In this document: positions 43,735 to 55,130 of the stretch, piece after piece | Numbering within the stretch: position 1 is the stretch's first letter | How the letters are laid out: each line of letters begins with the position of its first letter | NCBI GenBank assembly: GCA_000729835.1 | Contig: JFHB01000091.1 | Coordinates: forward strand, 50,223 to 114,222 | Length of the DNA: 64,000 nucleotides | From: Atkinsonella hypoxylon | Lineage: Eukaryota; Ascomycota; Sordariomycetes; Hypocreales; Clavicipitaceae | Reading direction: 5' to 3' | Translations under genes and position numbers: made by a program | Notes under the pieces: model-generated | The model's input: the letters and a program-made list of their open reading frames with translations, nothing else | Database searches by the model: none | What the model was told of the DNA's origin: nothing

Positions 43735-46506
43735 ATGGGACCCAAACCAGCGTCTGGCGGTCCATCAGGTCCGTCTTCTGCAAAGCGCAATGTCGCGTCC
43801 GGCAACGCCAACGGTGCCAATAGAAAGAGCGACGCATTTCGTCAAAAGATGGCCAAAGTATACACGGCACGGCATATTCCTGCTCAGCCCGCCGAAGCAG
43901 CCCTCAAGGATGGCGAGCTTGATCTCCAGTCTTTTCTAAAGGCTCACGAGTTCGAGGTCAATGCCCTTCAGCAAAGCATGGCCACGTCCAAAGCAGTGAG
44001 CTCCAGCCGAGCCTTCCAGCAGGTGCCTCGAGGGCTGCGCCGGCGCACCGCGAGTCATAACCCGAAACGAGTGCCGAAAAGACTGAGATCAAAAGCGAAA
44101 AGAGAGATGCAGGATGATAATACGCCTCTGGTTGAATCAAGAAAACGAAGACCAAGAACAACAAGAGCCCGAATAAGAGCAGAACGCGCTAAGCGGCTGA
44201 GACTCCTAGCCGCCCGAAAGCGAAAGAGGCTGCTCAAGAAGGCAAAGGAGACGAATCGGAAAGAAGGAGAGATGGCTTGTGCAGATGCTCAGCAGGCGTC
44301 AAGGACTCAGCCCAGACCGAAGATCCGAAGAAATTTGCTTAATGATCCACCTAAACCACCAGCAAGATTTCGGAAACGACAAATTCGCAAGACTTGGTTA
44401 CCAACGCACAAATGGCATGCCAAAAGGGCGAGGATGACACAGCCTGCTAGACCGTTGTGGCGATTTGCCATACCATTGACGCCAAACGAGAAGATTTACC
44501 GAGCTGCGCATCGAAGTCTGGGACAAAAGGGTACCTTGGTCTGGGACACGAGTTACATGAGTACCATTGGCCTGTATGGACACTTTGCTGGCATGGAAAA
44601 GGTACTCAAGGCCATGGGCATTACCGAAAACGCAAACTGGAACGATAAGGGCAGGAGGTGGCGCATGGGTATCACGGCATGGACTGGGTTTCTATCCCGA
44701 CAGCAAGCTGGTTCGACGAGGTTGATTTGTCCAGCAACTGTTTTGTGGAACCCACAAACACCTTCTTCCGCAAACGAATCTATCACGTCCAAGAGTAAGC
44801 GGCAGGTTTTTATACGGCTCAGCCCTGCAGCTTTCTTGGAGACTTTTACGGAGCTTGTTCGCTTGTGTAAAATGAAATCATCTAGCGTTTTTGTGGAAGA
44901 CCTGCGTTTTGAACTGGGGAGCATCGAGCTCATAGGTCCAGCATCTACAGAAGTTCTTTTGAGCACCTTGACACCATACAACACTACCAGTCGGCCAAAA
45001 AACAAGCATGCCAATCTATTCGAATCTTTGACAATGGTCACAAATCCTGCGTCCTTGCCTGCTAATTCCGTTCTTGGGTTTTCCATCCAAGATCCCCGTC
45101 TGCGTTATCCGCCACGCAAATTAGAGGTTGCCCACGATTGCAGAGTCCGATCCGATCTCGCAGAATTGCTCGCTGAATGGCCGGCTGACGAAGGATTGGA
45201 GCCATACGGACTATTCGACAGAAGCGAACGCTTCCGAGCGACATGTTTACCATCACAGAAAGCTATCAGCACAAGGAAGAGTCTCATCACTCCTGGTTCT
45301 TTCCTGAAACCTCAAGCAAACGATCCGCCGATTCCTGTAATTCTGATAGCATCACGTTTTCCCGACAGCTTACTCTCTCAGGGAACATGGACTCTTCTTT
45401 TGCCATGGAAGTGCGTTCTCCCTCTGTGGTATAGCATTGTTCACTGTCCACTTGTTTCCGGATGGAACCCGCGTTTCGCTGGTTTGAACGAGGGTATGCA
45501 AGTGGCGTTTGAACGGGGCCTCCCATGGTTTCCTAGAGATTTCCCTGCCACGGACGCTGGCGCTGAATGGGAGGAAGAGGAAAGGAGGAGAAGGAAGCAG
45601 GAATACGAGAAGCGCCCGAAGAGCAAGAGGATTGCATACTCTACCATAGATATGGGGGCAGGTAGAAAAGGAGAAGTCGGCGATGGGCATGCGTGTGACT
45701 TTGAGCTTATTTTCGGGCTACCTCGTCTACGGCAAGAAGAGGAAGAAGGCGAAGAGTTTGTTCAACCGGATGATTCTGAAGGCGCAGGTGTCATGGATGT
45801 CGACCAGCAAGTACTCGTCCCCGATCAAGCTGGTCGCAAGGAGTCCACAACGCCAAGTTCGTCACTAAGGCTGCTGAATACCATCACAAGGACAGAGTTC
45901 CTGACAATGGCACAGACCACAAGTGTTGCCCCTGCACTGCCGCCGAACACCATCATCAATGTCCGACTTGCCCTTCTATCAGGCGGCACAGCCACTGCAT
46001 GCGCTCGAATATATCGACTACCGTCATTGCGGACCCCTCCGCCCGCATCTACAGCTGCCGAGGTTCCCGCAACGTTACCGCCAGAGGAGTCAGAACCCGG
46101 CCAGCTGCCTCGAGATCTTCGGGCCCGGTGGCTCGCTCAATTGTCGCAAAGAAACGGCCCAGCTCAAAAGCGAAGAGGCGTCTCAAATGCCACGGTAACG
46201 GACAGGCGATCCCGCCTGCAACTGCTCGCCAAGGAATTGACGGCGGCCCCGGAACCATATCCGCCCCCGGCGCCGAACTCACTCGATATATGTGGCCATC
46301 CCCTTGTTCCCAACGAAGAGGATGTCGTCGGGTTCGTGACCACGGGGTCATACTGTTTGCGGGACGGCAAGGCTGCTGCTCACGGGAGCATTGCTGTGGA
46401 AAAAATCCTGGCGGATGTGAAGGCGAATAGGAGGGAGGGGCATTTGTGCGTGGTACGGGATGCGGGGAGGCAGGTTGGTTGGATTGCGAGATGGGACGTG
46501 GTTTGA
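43735..46506 (+). CDS. POP1: Pop1, RNase P/MRP protein subunit, 923 aa
   Basis: Largest shared protein of RNase P and RNase MRP, required for tRNA 5' processing and rRNA maturation. Single-exon frame; ATG 43735 (MGPKPASGGPSGPS) is the first ATG in frame, and the open frame upstream starts only from GTG. The N-terminal Pop1 motifs are RGLRRRTASHNPKRVPKRLR and a long basic helix (RAERAKRLRLLAARKRKRLL). The hallmark RKTWLPTHKWHAKRARM follows, then PLWRFAIPLTPNEKIYRAAH. The middle POPLD domain is visible as WTLLLPWKCVLPLWYSIVHC and PWFPRDFPATDAG. The C-terminal domain ends in EDVVGFVTTGSYCLRDGKAA and GHLCVVRDAGRQVGWIARWD. Length is typical of fungal Pop1 (about 850-950). Confidence 0.95.
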   Translation: MGPKPASGGPSGPSSAKRNVASGNANGANRKSDAFRQKMAKVYTARHIPAQPAEAALKDGELDLQSFLKAHEFEVNALQQSMATSKAVSSSRAFQQVPRGLRRRTASHNPKRVPKRLRSKAKREMQDDNTPLVESRKRRPRTTRARIRAERAKRLRLLAARKRKRLLKKAKETNRKEGEMACADAQQASRTQPRPKIRRNLLNDPPKPPARFRKRQIRKTWLPTHKWHAKRARMTQPARPLWRFAIPLTPNEKIYRAAHRSLGQKGTLVWDTSYMSTIGLYGHFAGMEKVLKAMGITENANWNDKGRRWRMGITAWTGFLSRQQAGSTRLICPATVLWNPQTPSSANESITSKSKRQVFIRLSPAAFLETFTELVRLCKMKSSSVFVEDLRFELGSIELIGPASTEVLLSTLTPYNTTSRPKNKHANLFESLTMVTNPASLPANSVLGFSIQDPRLRYPPRKLEVAHDCRVRSDLAELLAEWPADEGLEPYGLFDRSERFRATCLPSQKAISTRKSLITPGSFLKPQANDPPIPVILIASRFPDSLLSQGTWTLLLPWKCVLPLWYSIVHCPLVSGWNPRFAGLNEGMQVAFERGLPWFPRDFPATDAGAEWEEEERRRRKQEYEKRPKSKRIAYSTIDMGAGRKGEVGDGHACDFELIFGLPRLRQEEEEGEEFVQPDDSEGAGVMDVDQQVLVPDQAGRKESTTPSSSLRLLNTITRTEFLTMAQTTSVAPALPPNTIINVRLALLSGGTATACARIYRLPSLRTPPPASTAAEVPATLPPEESEPGQLPRDLRARWLAQLSQRNGPAQKRRGVSNATVTDRRSRLQLLAKELTAAPEPYPPPAPNSLDICGHPLVPNEEDVVGFVTTGSYCLRDGKAAAHGSIAVEKILADVKANRREGHLCVVRDAGRQVGWIARWDVV

Positions 46507-46969
46507 CTACATGGGAATCCTCATGTTTGGGACCCTTTTTTTTTTTTTTTTTTTCTCTATTTTCTGAATGACGGTTTCCTTGCTAGCCCTATAGACATGA
46601 TACCCATAATTGGTGGTAAATGGACGTTATGCAATGTTATACGTAATATCACTCGACTTGATGATTTATCTATTTGTACCTCTTACGGTTGCTTGGTCTT
46701 GATATGGGAACAATCGTATGATGCAAGCGTTCTTACTCCGGGGCTTTCCGTACCGGTGAACACCAAGACCAATGGGTTTTCGAGACATCCAGGAAACATT
46801 CTACATTTTTGCACGCCTGCCATTTGGTTCTGCGTCAAATTTCAGTCCAGTATGTAGGTGGCCACTTCGCTCTACTATGTTACCGTTCTGGAGTCATCTC
46901 GTAGACGGCCAACTATTTCCTAAGCCATGAGAAACCCGTGAGTCCACCCGCTGCGATCAGCACGACCAC
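46507..46969. other. Convergent 3' region
   Basis: 463 bp with a 19-base T-run (46536-46554) just after the POP1 stop and a TTACTCCGG motif near 46733. No gene seen. Confidence 0.5.
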
Positions 46970-48391
46970 CTACGCCTCGTCTCTAGATAACACAAGTTGT
47001 AATCCAGAATCATCCTTGTAGCGATCCAAGGCTACGGTCTTCCATTCACTCCATTCTAAGCCGCTGTCCACGGCAACCGCCTCGCGCAGTCCCCGAAAGA
47101 GACCTACAAACCCGTCCCAGTCCTCGAGATCGTATCCGCAGCAGAACGCAAAGCGATGCTGCAACCGCCCGTTCCAGACACACTGCGCGAGATCCTGACG
47201 CCCCTTTTCCTCGAATGTTTGCGCAAACGCCGTCTCGTCCTCTCCTATGGTGTTCTTGCCATCGTAGAACTCTGCCGCCGGCAAGAAGCCAACGGGGGCG
47301 TTAAAGGCAAGTGAAGCTGGCGCGGTATGCGCCCATTCCCAATCGATAATTCCCGCGATGTTATACTGTTCATCTACGAGAATATGGTCTCCCTTGTCGT
47401 CTGCGTGCTTAAGGTAGAATTTATCGTCGTCCTGGTCTGAGGGCAATACAAGGGGAACTAGGTCGATGAGGAACTTGTGGATTAGGTAGGCGTCTACGGC
47501 CCGATTCGAGTAGATCTCATCCTGGAGAATGAGATCTAAGACCAGTTGGATCGAGGACATGTGATACTCTTTCAGAGAGGTGAAGGGTCCAGTAGTGCAC
47601 AATTTGGATTCCACAATATTGGTGAGCGATTCTCGGGCGTATGGGCCAACGCGCGACGTACCAGGGTTATCTAGAGAGCCGAGAAGGGGAAAGGTGTGCT
47701 TGTGAAGCTCGATGTATATGTCCGCCATCTGACGTATAACCTTCATCCTTTGCTCCTCATTGGGCAGAGACCAGCTCAGATGCTTGCCAGGTAGCTTCTG
47801 CATGAGGATGTAACCGACTCCCACAGGATTATACCGGTGTTCGAATGCAAAATCGAAGACTTCCGGAGCAGGCACATTGCCGTGCTTTCAGAAACATAAG
47901 GGTCGCAATTTCACTCTTGAGAATGTAGTCTCGCAGTGCTGCTGGAGGCGACGTAGCGTTGAACCTCCGAATGCGAGCAATCCACGTAATTCCATCTTCA
48001 AAACGCACTTCAATATGAAAGTTCATCTTCCCCATGACAGAAACTTCGAGTCTCGCGATCATACTTCGGCGGCGGAATAGAACAGCGTACGTCATTTCGC
48101 AAATGGCTGGCTCGCGCCTCAAGGGCACGAATATCGACCTTCTTGAGCAGACTCGAAAGTTCACGCTCTTCGGCTTCTCCGGCTGCTGGATCATATGCGT
48201 CCGCGTCCTATCAAGAGAGTGAGTGCGAGCCTGTTTCGGTTTGGCGCAATCAAACTAACCTTCCACCGACAGTCATGATGCCCAGGCCGCAAGTGGGTTG
48301 AACATAGGTCGCGATTACAGAGCACGCAGTCGCCAATAGTGCGAACAGCAGCTCTGCTGCAATTGTCAAAATCACACGTCCACAGAGGCAT
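46970..48391 (-). pseudogene. APH-fold kinase-like gene with two apparent frameshifts
   Basis: The fungal family pairs a short N-terminal Cys/His segment with an aminoglycoside-phosphotransferase-like domain. Exon 1 is 48391-48260 (MPLWTCDFDNCSRAA..CVLCNRDLCSTHLRPGHHDC), and a 52-bp intron (GTTAGT..ATAG) leads to exon 2 at 48207 (DADAYDPAAGEAEERELSSL). The family sequence then leaves this frame at a three-T run (48041-48043) just after YDRETR and resumes one frame over (VMGKMNFHIEVRFEDG). It shifts again at a three-A run (47886-47888) between ATLMFLK and GNVPAPEVFDF. Each break looks like one extra base. The rest is intact: GYILMQKLPGKHLSW, the catalytic loop KHADDKGDHILVD and IIDWEWAHTAP. 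The substrate is unknown. Either this is a recent pseudogene or two homopolymer sequencing errors split a functional gene; the high conservation elsewhere leaves both open. Confidence 0.78.
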
Positions 48392-49520
48392 GATTCAGAT
48401 ATTGTCGCGAGACGATTGTGGCGTGAGGTGAACAAGTCTTGCATTGCAAGCTACGTGGCTTCCATATGGCTAGCCAAGACCATGGCCACCACAAACTCTG
48501 TCGTGAGAAATCAGTGTGATGCCGCGAATATACGGCAGCAACTGAGCCCAAAGCGCAGGGTGCACCTTTCCTGTAGAGGTAGGTGACTTCTCGAGTTTAT
48601 AGAGAGTTACAGCCTGCGCTAGACATTCACCGTGAATGAAGGTAGAATTCAGTCCTTCTTAAAACCGAGGTGGCTCCAACCTGGTGTCGCCCAACCAAAA
48701 CCCCTGCCTCGGCCGCGTAATCACGAGTGAGCCTGGATAGTAACTTTCGTAAAACATTGCAGTGTGATTAACTAATGCTTAGAAAAAGAAATACCTTGCA
48801 GAGAGGGTTGTTTGATTGGTGTCTGATCCCTGTCGGGACTTAGTTGGAGCCAACCTGGAGCCAACCTGCCCCCAAACCGAAGGTGATGCCGTCGCATACA
48901 TACTATGTACTTTCTACGCAGAGCTAACTTGAGGGACTGACTGCAATACAAAAAAAATTTGCACAAAAGGATAAGTTGTTCCTCCCGTCACGTAGACAAA
49001 GCCCTCGATGTTTCGAATGGCTTGAAAACCACTATAATTAAAGATACTGGGTTAATGTAGTGTCTCATCATTGTTTGTGAAGCCGGAATGCCACGCAGCA
49101 TAAGCAATGTTGTGATTCACCCGTGCTCGTGCTCAGTGATGGGGGGACGTGCCTACTGCCTACCTACCTACCACCCTGGGTACGGTGAGATTGCCGTTGT
49201 CCTTACGGTATCCGGTGAAGTCTGCCGATAAAAATCATCATGCGGGCATAGCGCAGTCAAGAACCGTGAGCATCGTGCGGCGGGTGGTCTCGGGCGGTTT
49301 TGTGGCGAAAATTCAAATGCATGATGCAATCAATATCTGGTTGGCGATTCTTGTCTAACGGCTTAGATTGACCAAGGCTTCGTCATGAAATGCGTAAAAC
49401 TCGTGGCACATGATCCAAAGCTAATTATTCCGCAAATCCATGTTCAAAAGCGCTTGACGTACAAATTTTCCAAACACAACGCCCTACATAATACACAATT
49501 CAAACACCAAACTCCACAAG
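48392..49520. other. Intergenic region
   Basis: 1.1 kb without a supported gene. Holds GCCTACCTACCTACC (49158-49172), one of the TACC-type repeats, and a near-duplicate GGAGCCAACCTG pair at about 48845-48870. Confidence 0.5.
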
Positions 49521-50572
49521 CTAGTCTTCCTCACTAATTTCGCTCTCGTCGCCGTCCGGTGTGTTGGCCATATCTTCAAACGCCATTTCCATGTCCTTTT
49601 CAAGATCATCCTCCATGTCATTCATATCTCCTTCATCCTCTTGTTCCTCTCTAGCTTCTTCATGCAGCGGTTCTGCCGTATCTGCTGCATGGTGATGGAC
49701 AGGACTGGGCAGTTTGAAGTCCATATCTGGCTCATCATCACTCTCGCCATCCGCATCATCGGCCTCCGAGTCTCGCTGATCCATAAAGTCGTCGAATCGC
49801 CTAGGTGGTGGGAACGCAGGCGAGAAGTCCGTCTGTTTGGCTGCATCCCCCCCCGGGTACTCGATGAGAAGACCACCGTCATCGTCCTCGTCCTCGTCCT
49901 CCTCCTCTTCAAAGGAATTGGCCTTGGGTTTCGGCTTTTCCTTCGGTGGTTCAGGAAACGAGAGCGCGACTTCCTTGGCTTGCTGCTGTTTCTTCTCCGT
50001 CTTGCGCTTCGGCTCTTTCACTTGCGATTGAGGCTTTGAGGTCGTGGACTTGACTGCATCTTTGTTCGATGATGCCTTCTTCGTCGTTGCTCGTTTTGGT
50101 TGGCTATCAAGAGGGGGATATTGACTGCGTAGGCGTTCCGCATCGGAGTTGCCAGGTAGTTTAATGATGTTCATGTTGAATGTGGAGTCGATCTTGTCGA
50201 GAATAAACGCTTTGCGCTCGGGATCAAAATGCAGGACGTATTGATCGCTGTTGATATTTCTCGAGCCATTGTATGCGTAATTATTGTCATCATCGGTGAA
50301 CGTGAGGTCGTATGAATCTGTCTTGCCTGGGATCGAAGGCTTCAGTCGGGCATTGCTCGGCGCGTCGTCTGATGATAAAGCTGGTTTGTGATTATCTGAC
50401 AATCCGTTAGCTACCGCGAGCGAGAAGGCAGACTGAAAGCGAATCCGCAGGAAAGGGCTTCATGCGCACATCGAATACCGGTGAATATGCCGTCTGACGT
50501 CCTCCCCAGCAGCCCATCACCAAGAATGACGGGATATTTGCCCGAAAGGGTTGGATCAATCAACCCATTCAT
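49521..50572 (-). CDS. EAF-family transcription elongation factor, 325 aa
   Basis: ELL-associated factor homologue, a Pol II elongation cofactor in animals and in S. pombe. Exon 1 is 50572-50470 (MNGLIDPTLSGKYPVILGDG), and exon 2 50395-49521. Of two possible donors I chose GTGCGC at 50469, because the splice then gives FTGIRYNHKP, which fits the EAF signature best; the alternative donor 11 bases or so upstream (GTATTC) would give FTDNHKP, also in frame. The N-terminal EAF domain (about residues 1-125) continues SYDLTFTDDDNNYAYNGSRN and YVLHFDPERKAFILDKIDST. The rest is lysine/proline-rich and then strongly acidic (EEEEDEDEDDDGG; C-terminus ISEED), suited to transactivation. The first exon was too short to stand out alone. 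Confidence 0.88.
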
Positions 50573-51980
50573 AGCGGTGCTTGTTGTCAATTTACGAAAG
50601 CAAGTATCTTAGTCGATGACTGAGACAGGCGTTCAGAAGATACGAGAGACTTGCAGGAAGAAGAGTCGAATGAAGAAGTGTGACCGTCAGCCTTGAAGCT
50701 GATAGTCCAGTCTTACTGGCATCGAGCGACGCAGGTGCCAGTGCCGGTCGCCGTATGCAGGGATCGGAAAAGGTGTTGTGGACGTGACGGTGGATGGCAA
50801 AGTGGGGAAGGGGGTGGGGGTGTGGAGTGGTGTGGGAACGGGAGAGGGGAGGGGGAAGGAGAAGGAGGGTTCCTATGTGCCGTCATCAGTCTTTAATTTT
50901 TAGGACTGCAACACCAAAGCCAAAGACGAACAGCCAAAAATATATGATGCATTATCTGGTTTCACCCAACACATCTGAGCCGACGACGCACGCTGTACGA
51001 CTGATAGTTCGATCTGTGGCTTGTGATACAGCAGCCACGGGAACAATCCAGGCTGTGCTTCGCGTCTTTGAGATCGCAAGCCGACGACAGTTCATTCGTC
51101 GTCAGCATGCCTTTTTCGGGCATCATGTAGGGAGCGGTTCGGAAAGATCGCTGAGCTTCGACTATGGGTCAATGGCCAATGAGACATACATTGACGACTA
51201 TGCGAAGCTCAGGACGCCAGTTAATCAGCATGTTCAGGTTCCATGATGGAAAGTTCAGATCCGAAATCAATCCGGACCTGAAATCCCAACTCACCACATC
51301 CTTAGGGTCTATCCTTAGTGGTTGTTTCAACTGCGGTACATCCGATGGCCTGCGCAAAGGATAAAATTATGGCCTGGCCTTTGACTGGATCGAATTGGCC
51401 GCATAGCCACTAGGTGTTGGACTTTACAGCTGTAGAGCCCGTGTGAACAGGTCCGGAGGTAATGTATGCCTGTCAGCTTTTGTCAAGCCTTCTACCTCAG
51501 TGACTCAGCGACTGTTAAAATCTCGGGAAATGGGATCGACGTCTTCGGTGACACCCAGGTTGTATGAGTGCAAATTGTCAATCTCCTTGGAGACAATAGG
51601 GCTCCAGCTTTGGTTGTGACCAGGGGCTGATCCGATCGAAAGCATCCTGGAGCACTAAACACTTATTCTACAAGGTATCAGCCATGGTCCAAGTTGCAAA
51701 GGGCTACATCCCACGTCTCATAGTCCCAGCGGGTCGGTGGTGGTGCCAGCTGCTGATCGAGGTCACTCGAGGTTTCGCGCACAAGCCAGGACGTTGTGGG
51801 TGGATTCGCAACTATAGCTAGAGCCTTATCGTCTCTAGGGAGATCTGGCAGCGTAGCTCTGTTGGAATATGCAGTCTCCTTGTATGTAATAATATTGATG
51901 ACAATACATGGCCCCTGTGGCATATTCACTATCTGGTGTAGACGTTAAATTGAACAAAAAAGGACATGAGCTAATGTCAC

Positions 51981-51988
51981 TATATAAG
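51981..51988 (+). promoter_or_regulatory. Orphan TATA-like element
   Basis: TATATAAG followed by a pyrimidine- and A-rich leader-like sequence (ACTCAATTGACACAAATTC at about 52020). The first downstream ATG (52130) opens only about 45 codons (MLVSIISSCLWQIFPNNRG). No gene can be supported. Confidence 0.3.
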
Positions 51989-53220
51989 CACATGAATGAA
52001 TATAAGAGTGACTTCCGACCACTCAATTGACACAAATTCAATTCTAAGGCTTATCCTATCAACTTCGACCCGCAGGTCATTCTTTTCTATCTGCTCTTAC
52101 ATCCTAATTTGGTAAGCATTTGGGCAAAGATGCTAGTATCCATCATTTCTAGCTGCCTTTGGCAGATCTTTCCTAATAATCGCGGTATAAGGACTTGGGT
52201 CACACCAAAAGTAATGCAGAATTTTTACTCAAATGCGTTAAGCGTCACTTGGGTCAATTAGGATAGGAGGCTGAATGTCCAGCATCACTTACTTTAATAC
52301 AACATTGGGTAACTTGTGACTAGAGCAATCTGAACTCTCGATGCTAGATTTGCACAGGAACTAAAATTTTGTCTTTGACGAAATACTGGGTCGCAATTCA
52401 AACACTGACTCGAGGACAATGAGTGGAGGGTAACGCTGCGGTACTCCTTCGAGGCTCATGAGTCGCAACGTTTGAAGCTGATTTGCTGTTCTGAAACCCC
52501 CATGCGGATGGCTTGAACAATAGCAAGACTCTAGAATCTCTAGCTATAATATTCGGACAAATAGATGTCGCGTCGCATGAATTGTTGTTCTTGACATCAT
52601 GCCGTGAGCTGATTTGTTCTGCGCCAATAGCAAGTGTTCGAGCAAGACAATCGAAAGCAGTCTTGCAGAGCGAAAAACAAAAAGAAACCCCACTCAAATA
52701 GCCTGGCTGCTTTGCGTTGCGAGTGAATAATCGTAAAGGTATGGCCTATTTAATCTTCATATGAAGCCAGTAGGCATGATGTAAGCATGATGTAAGCCCA
52801 TGTTCCTTGCGGCAAAAGACGTGACTATGGGTAGCACCGAGTAAGGCAGTTTTAAGGCAGTTTTAATTGTCAACAAGTGGTTGACCAACAAGCCGAGTCC
52901 TGAACCGGATCGTGTGCTAGGGCACTTATAAATCAAGGATCCTAAATTCTATATGTACTTCGACCGCCAGCAAAATCCGTCTGTTGTGTTCCCAAATCGG
53001 CAGCCTGGTCACATGCGGGCCTGAATCGGCAGTTGAGGTACAAGATTCCCAAAGAGAGCCATGTAAGAAGTATTTTCTGGTCTATTTCAAAACCTTTGCC
53101 GTAGTTTCTCTCACCAACCGCAAGAAAGGAGTTGTACACTTGGGGCCTCAGTGTTATAGAAATAACTCATCAGTGAATAAGATGTACCTGAGTTGCCACC
53201 GAAAACGAACGAAATTAGTC

Positions 53221-53243
53221 GCATCGCTGGTTTAGTGGTAAGC
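53221..53243 (+). pseudogene. tRNA-Gly 5'-half-like fragment
   Basis: GCATCGCTGGTTTAGTGGTA matches the acceptor strand and D-arm/A-box of fungal tRNA-Gly as I know it (A box TGGTTTAGTGG). The expected anticodon arm, GGTTCGATTCC B box and closing GCGATGC are absent downstream, so this is a fragment or tRNA-derived remnant, not a working tRNA. Confidence 0.45.
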
Positions 53244-55105
53244 GAGTTGGCTCGGGAATTTCGCAACGCAAATTGAGTCTAGGAGTTACATCTACTAATC
53301 AACGGGAGGTAGTCAATTGGCCATCGGAGCTAATCCAGACATCTGAGCACTCTGATCTGTGGAAAGAATGGAACGAGGCACCGAATCACTCCAAGACTTG
53401 GATAGCGTCTCGTGACTGATTATGAACTCGAGCCACTCATGGTTAAATGCATAGGAATTGGGCCAGCAGTTGGCACAAAAGCAAGACACTATAAAGAGGC
53501 GTACTGCGACGGGAATGCTGCTTCGTACGATGACCAGTAGCGCACAGCCCGGGAATTGAGTTGCGCAAGTAAGAGGCGAAACACAAGTCTTGACGACGAC
53601 AACGACAGCAGCGAAACTCTGTCTACTTTCGGAACACGGAGGACAAACTCAATGTAGGAATACACTTTTCGCGACAAATACTAGTGACACTGGAATGTGC
53701 AGATCACGGCTGAATGGCCCGTTGCGACATGTATCCTTTCATTAGTGGGAGCGTCCGTCATCGCCGCAGTTCTGTCTGGCAAGGAGCTCGATCGATTTGA
53801 AGTCCCTTCCGAGACGGGTCGGCCGTGCATCCACGTATTGTCCGAGAGCACTTTTCCATCGGCGACCTGACAGTCTGACAATCTGAGTAACCTGGTTGTC
53901 TGTCATCAAGTGATCGCCGACAAGGAAACTGTGGGAAACAAGTGGGCGGGTGCCTAAGGGTCTCATTCGACTGCGACATCTGCGACATCTGCGACTTTTG
54001 AAATGATGCCAGTCAGGACTCGGTGGACAGGGTTTTACCCAGGATTGAACAACTTGTGCAAACGCCCGTCTGCTACCTAAAGTAACAGTTGATGAAGTTC
54101 TCTCGAGTATGTTCGAGCATACATCCATACTGCATTGCGCTAATCAAATGTTTGAATGCGGAAATACACAAGGGAAGGGAAACGAATCCTCACCTATAAC
54201 GCGTTTGCTGTCTTTTCGAAAATAGGGCCAGTGACATCTTTCCACTCCCGGAACTGTCAAGTAAATCCACAATACCAACTCCGTGTTTTCGACTCCTTAT
54301 GTGCATCTGTATCACGAACACACTTGACGGGCATCTGTCTATCTGCATGATCTTGACCGGGCCCCCTGCCGCGCGATCCGCTGGGTCAGAGGGTCACACC
54401 CTGCTCCAGGCCCCATACCTAGGAAGGTAACCAAAGTGACAAGGATGTTAGCTCGACGACTGTACGCGGGAAGTGGTGATGCTGATATTAATAGGAGCGG
54501 ATGGCTCAACATTATTCAGAATTATTTATTTTTGGCTGTGATAGTGACGGCCAGCTGATCTGCCCATAACCCACTCCACCCTCCGTTGTGTGTCGGTAGG
54601 TTGTCTTTGCTTTGCTTTTTGAGTCCCAGGGTTTCTCTTTAAGTAGGGAGTAACTCGTACAGCATTTCGTGTCTTGTTAAGATTGTCACTGAACAATCCT
54701 GGCCCTCATCCTGACTGATGTTTCCATAGTCTGCTGTCCATAGCTTGATACGCAAGTGAACTCAGAGATGTTTCGAATTTCCCGAAGGAATCGCGGCTGT
54801 GGTAGAAAGAGGCGCGTCACTAGTTACGTGTAGATGAAGATGGGCCGCGAAGATATTTGCGACGCCCGTTCGTTCACTGGCCCGCAAGTAGGAGGGGATC
54901 GAGGACAGTTCGACACATTGAACAGGGCAAGGTCTCATTGCCAATGCTACCAGACCGCTAGCAGGGTTCGGTCTCGGCGTTCATGGCGCCTTCGGGCAAG
55001 CGCAAAGTCGCGTTCGAGAAAAAGAATTCGGGCACGCGCCGGAGCTCATGACCGAGACAAAAAGGTATGGATAGGTCTTTAATGCGATTCGTATTCATGG
55101 CGGAG

Positions 55106-55130
55106 TTTTTTTTTTTTTTTTTTTTTTTTT
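55106..55130. repeat. T25 homopolymer
   Basis: Twenty-five consecutive T about 1.07 kb upstream of the RBR start codon. Seen directly. Confidence 0.95.

Noticed and set aside
50794..51246. 150-codon open frame downstream of the G-rich tract
   Set aside because: Begins in low-complexity G-rich DNA, composition unlike neighbouring genes, no domain recognised.
51678..51929. Minus-strand 83-codon frame (ending ETWDVALCNLDHG)
   Set aside because: Some protein-like composition but no recognisable family, no splice partners and no support beyond length.
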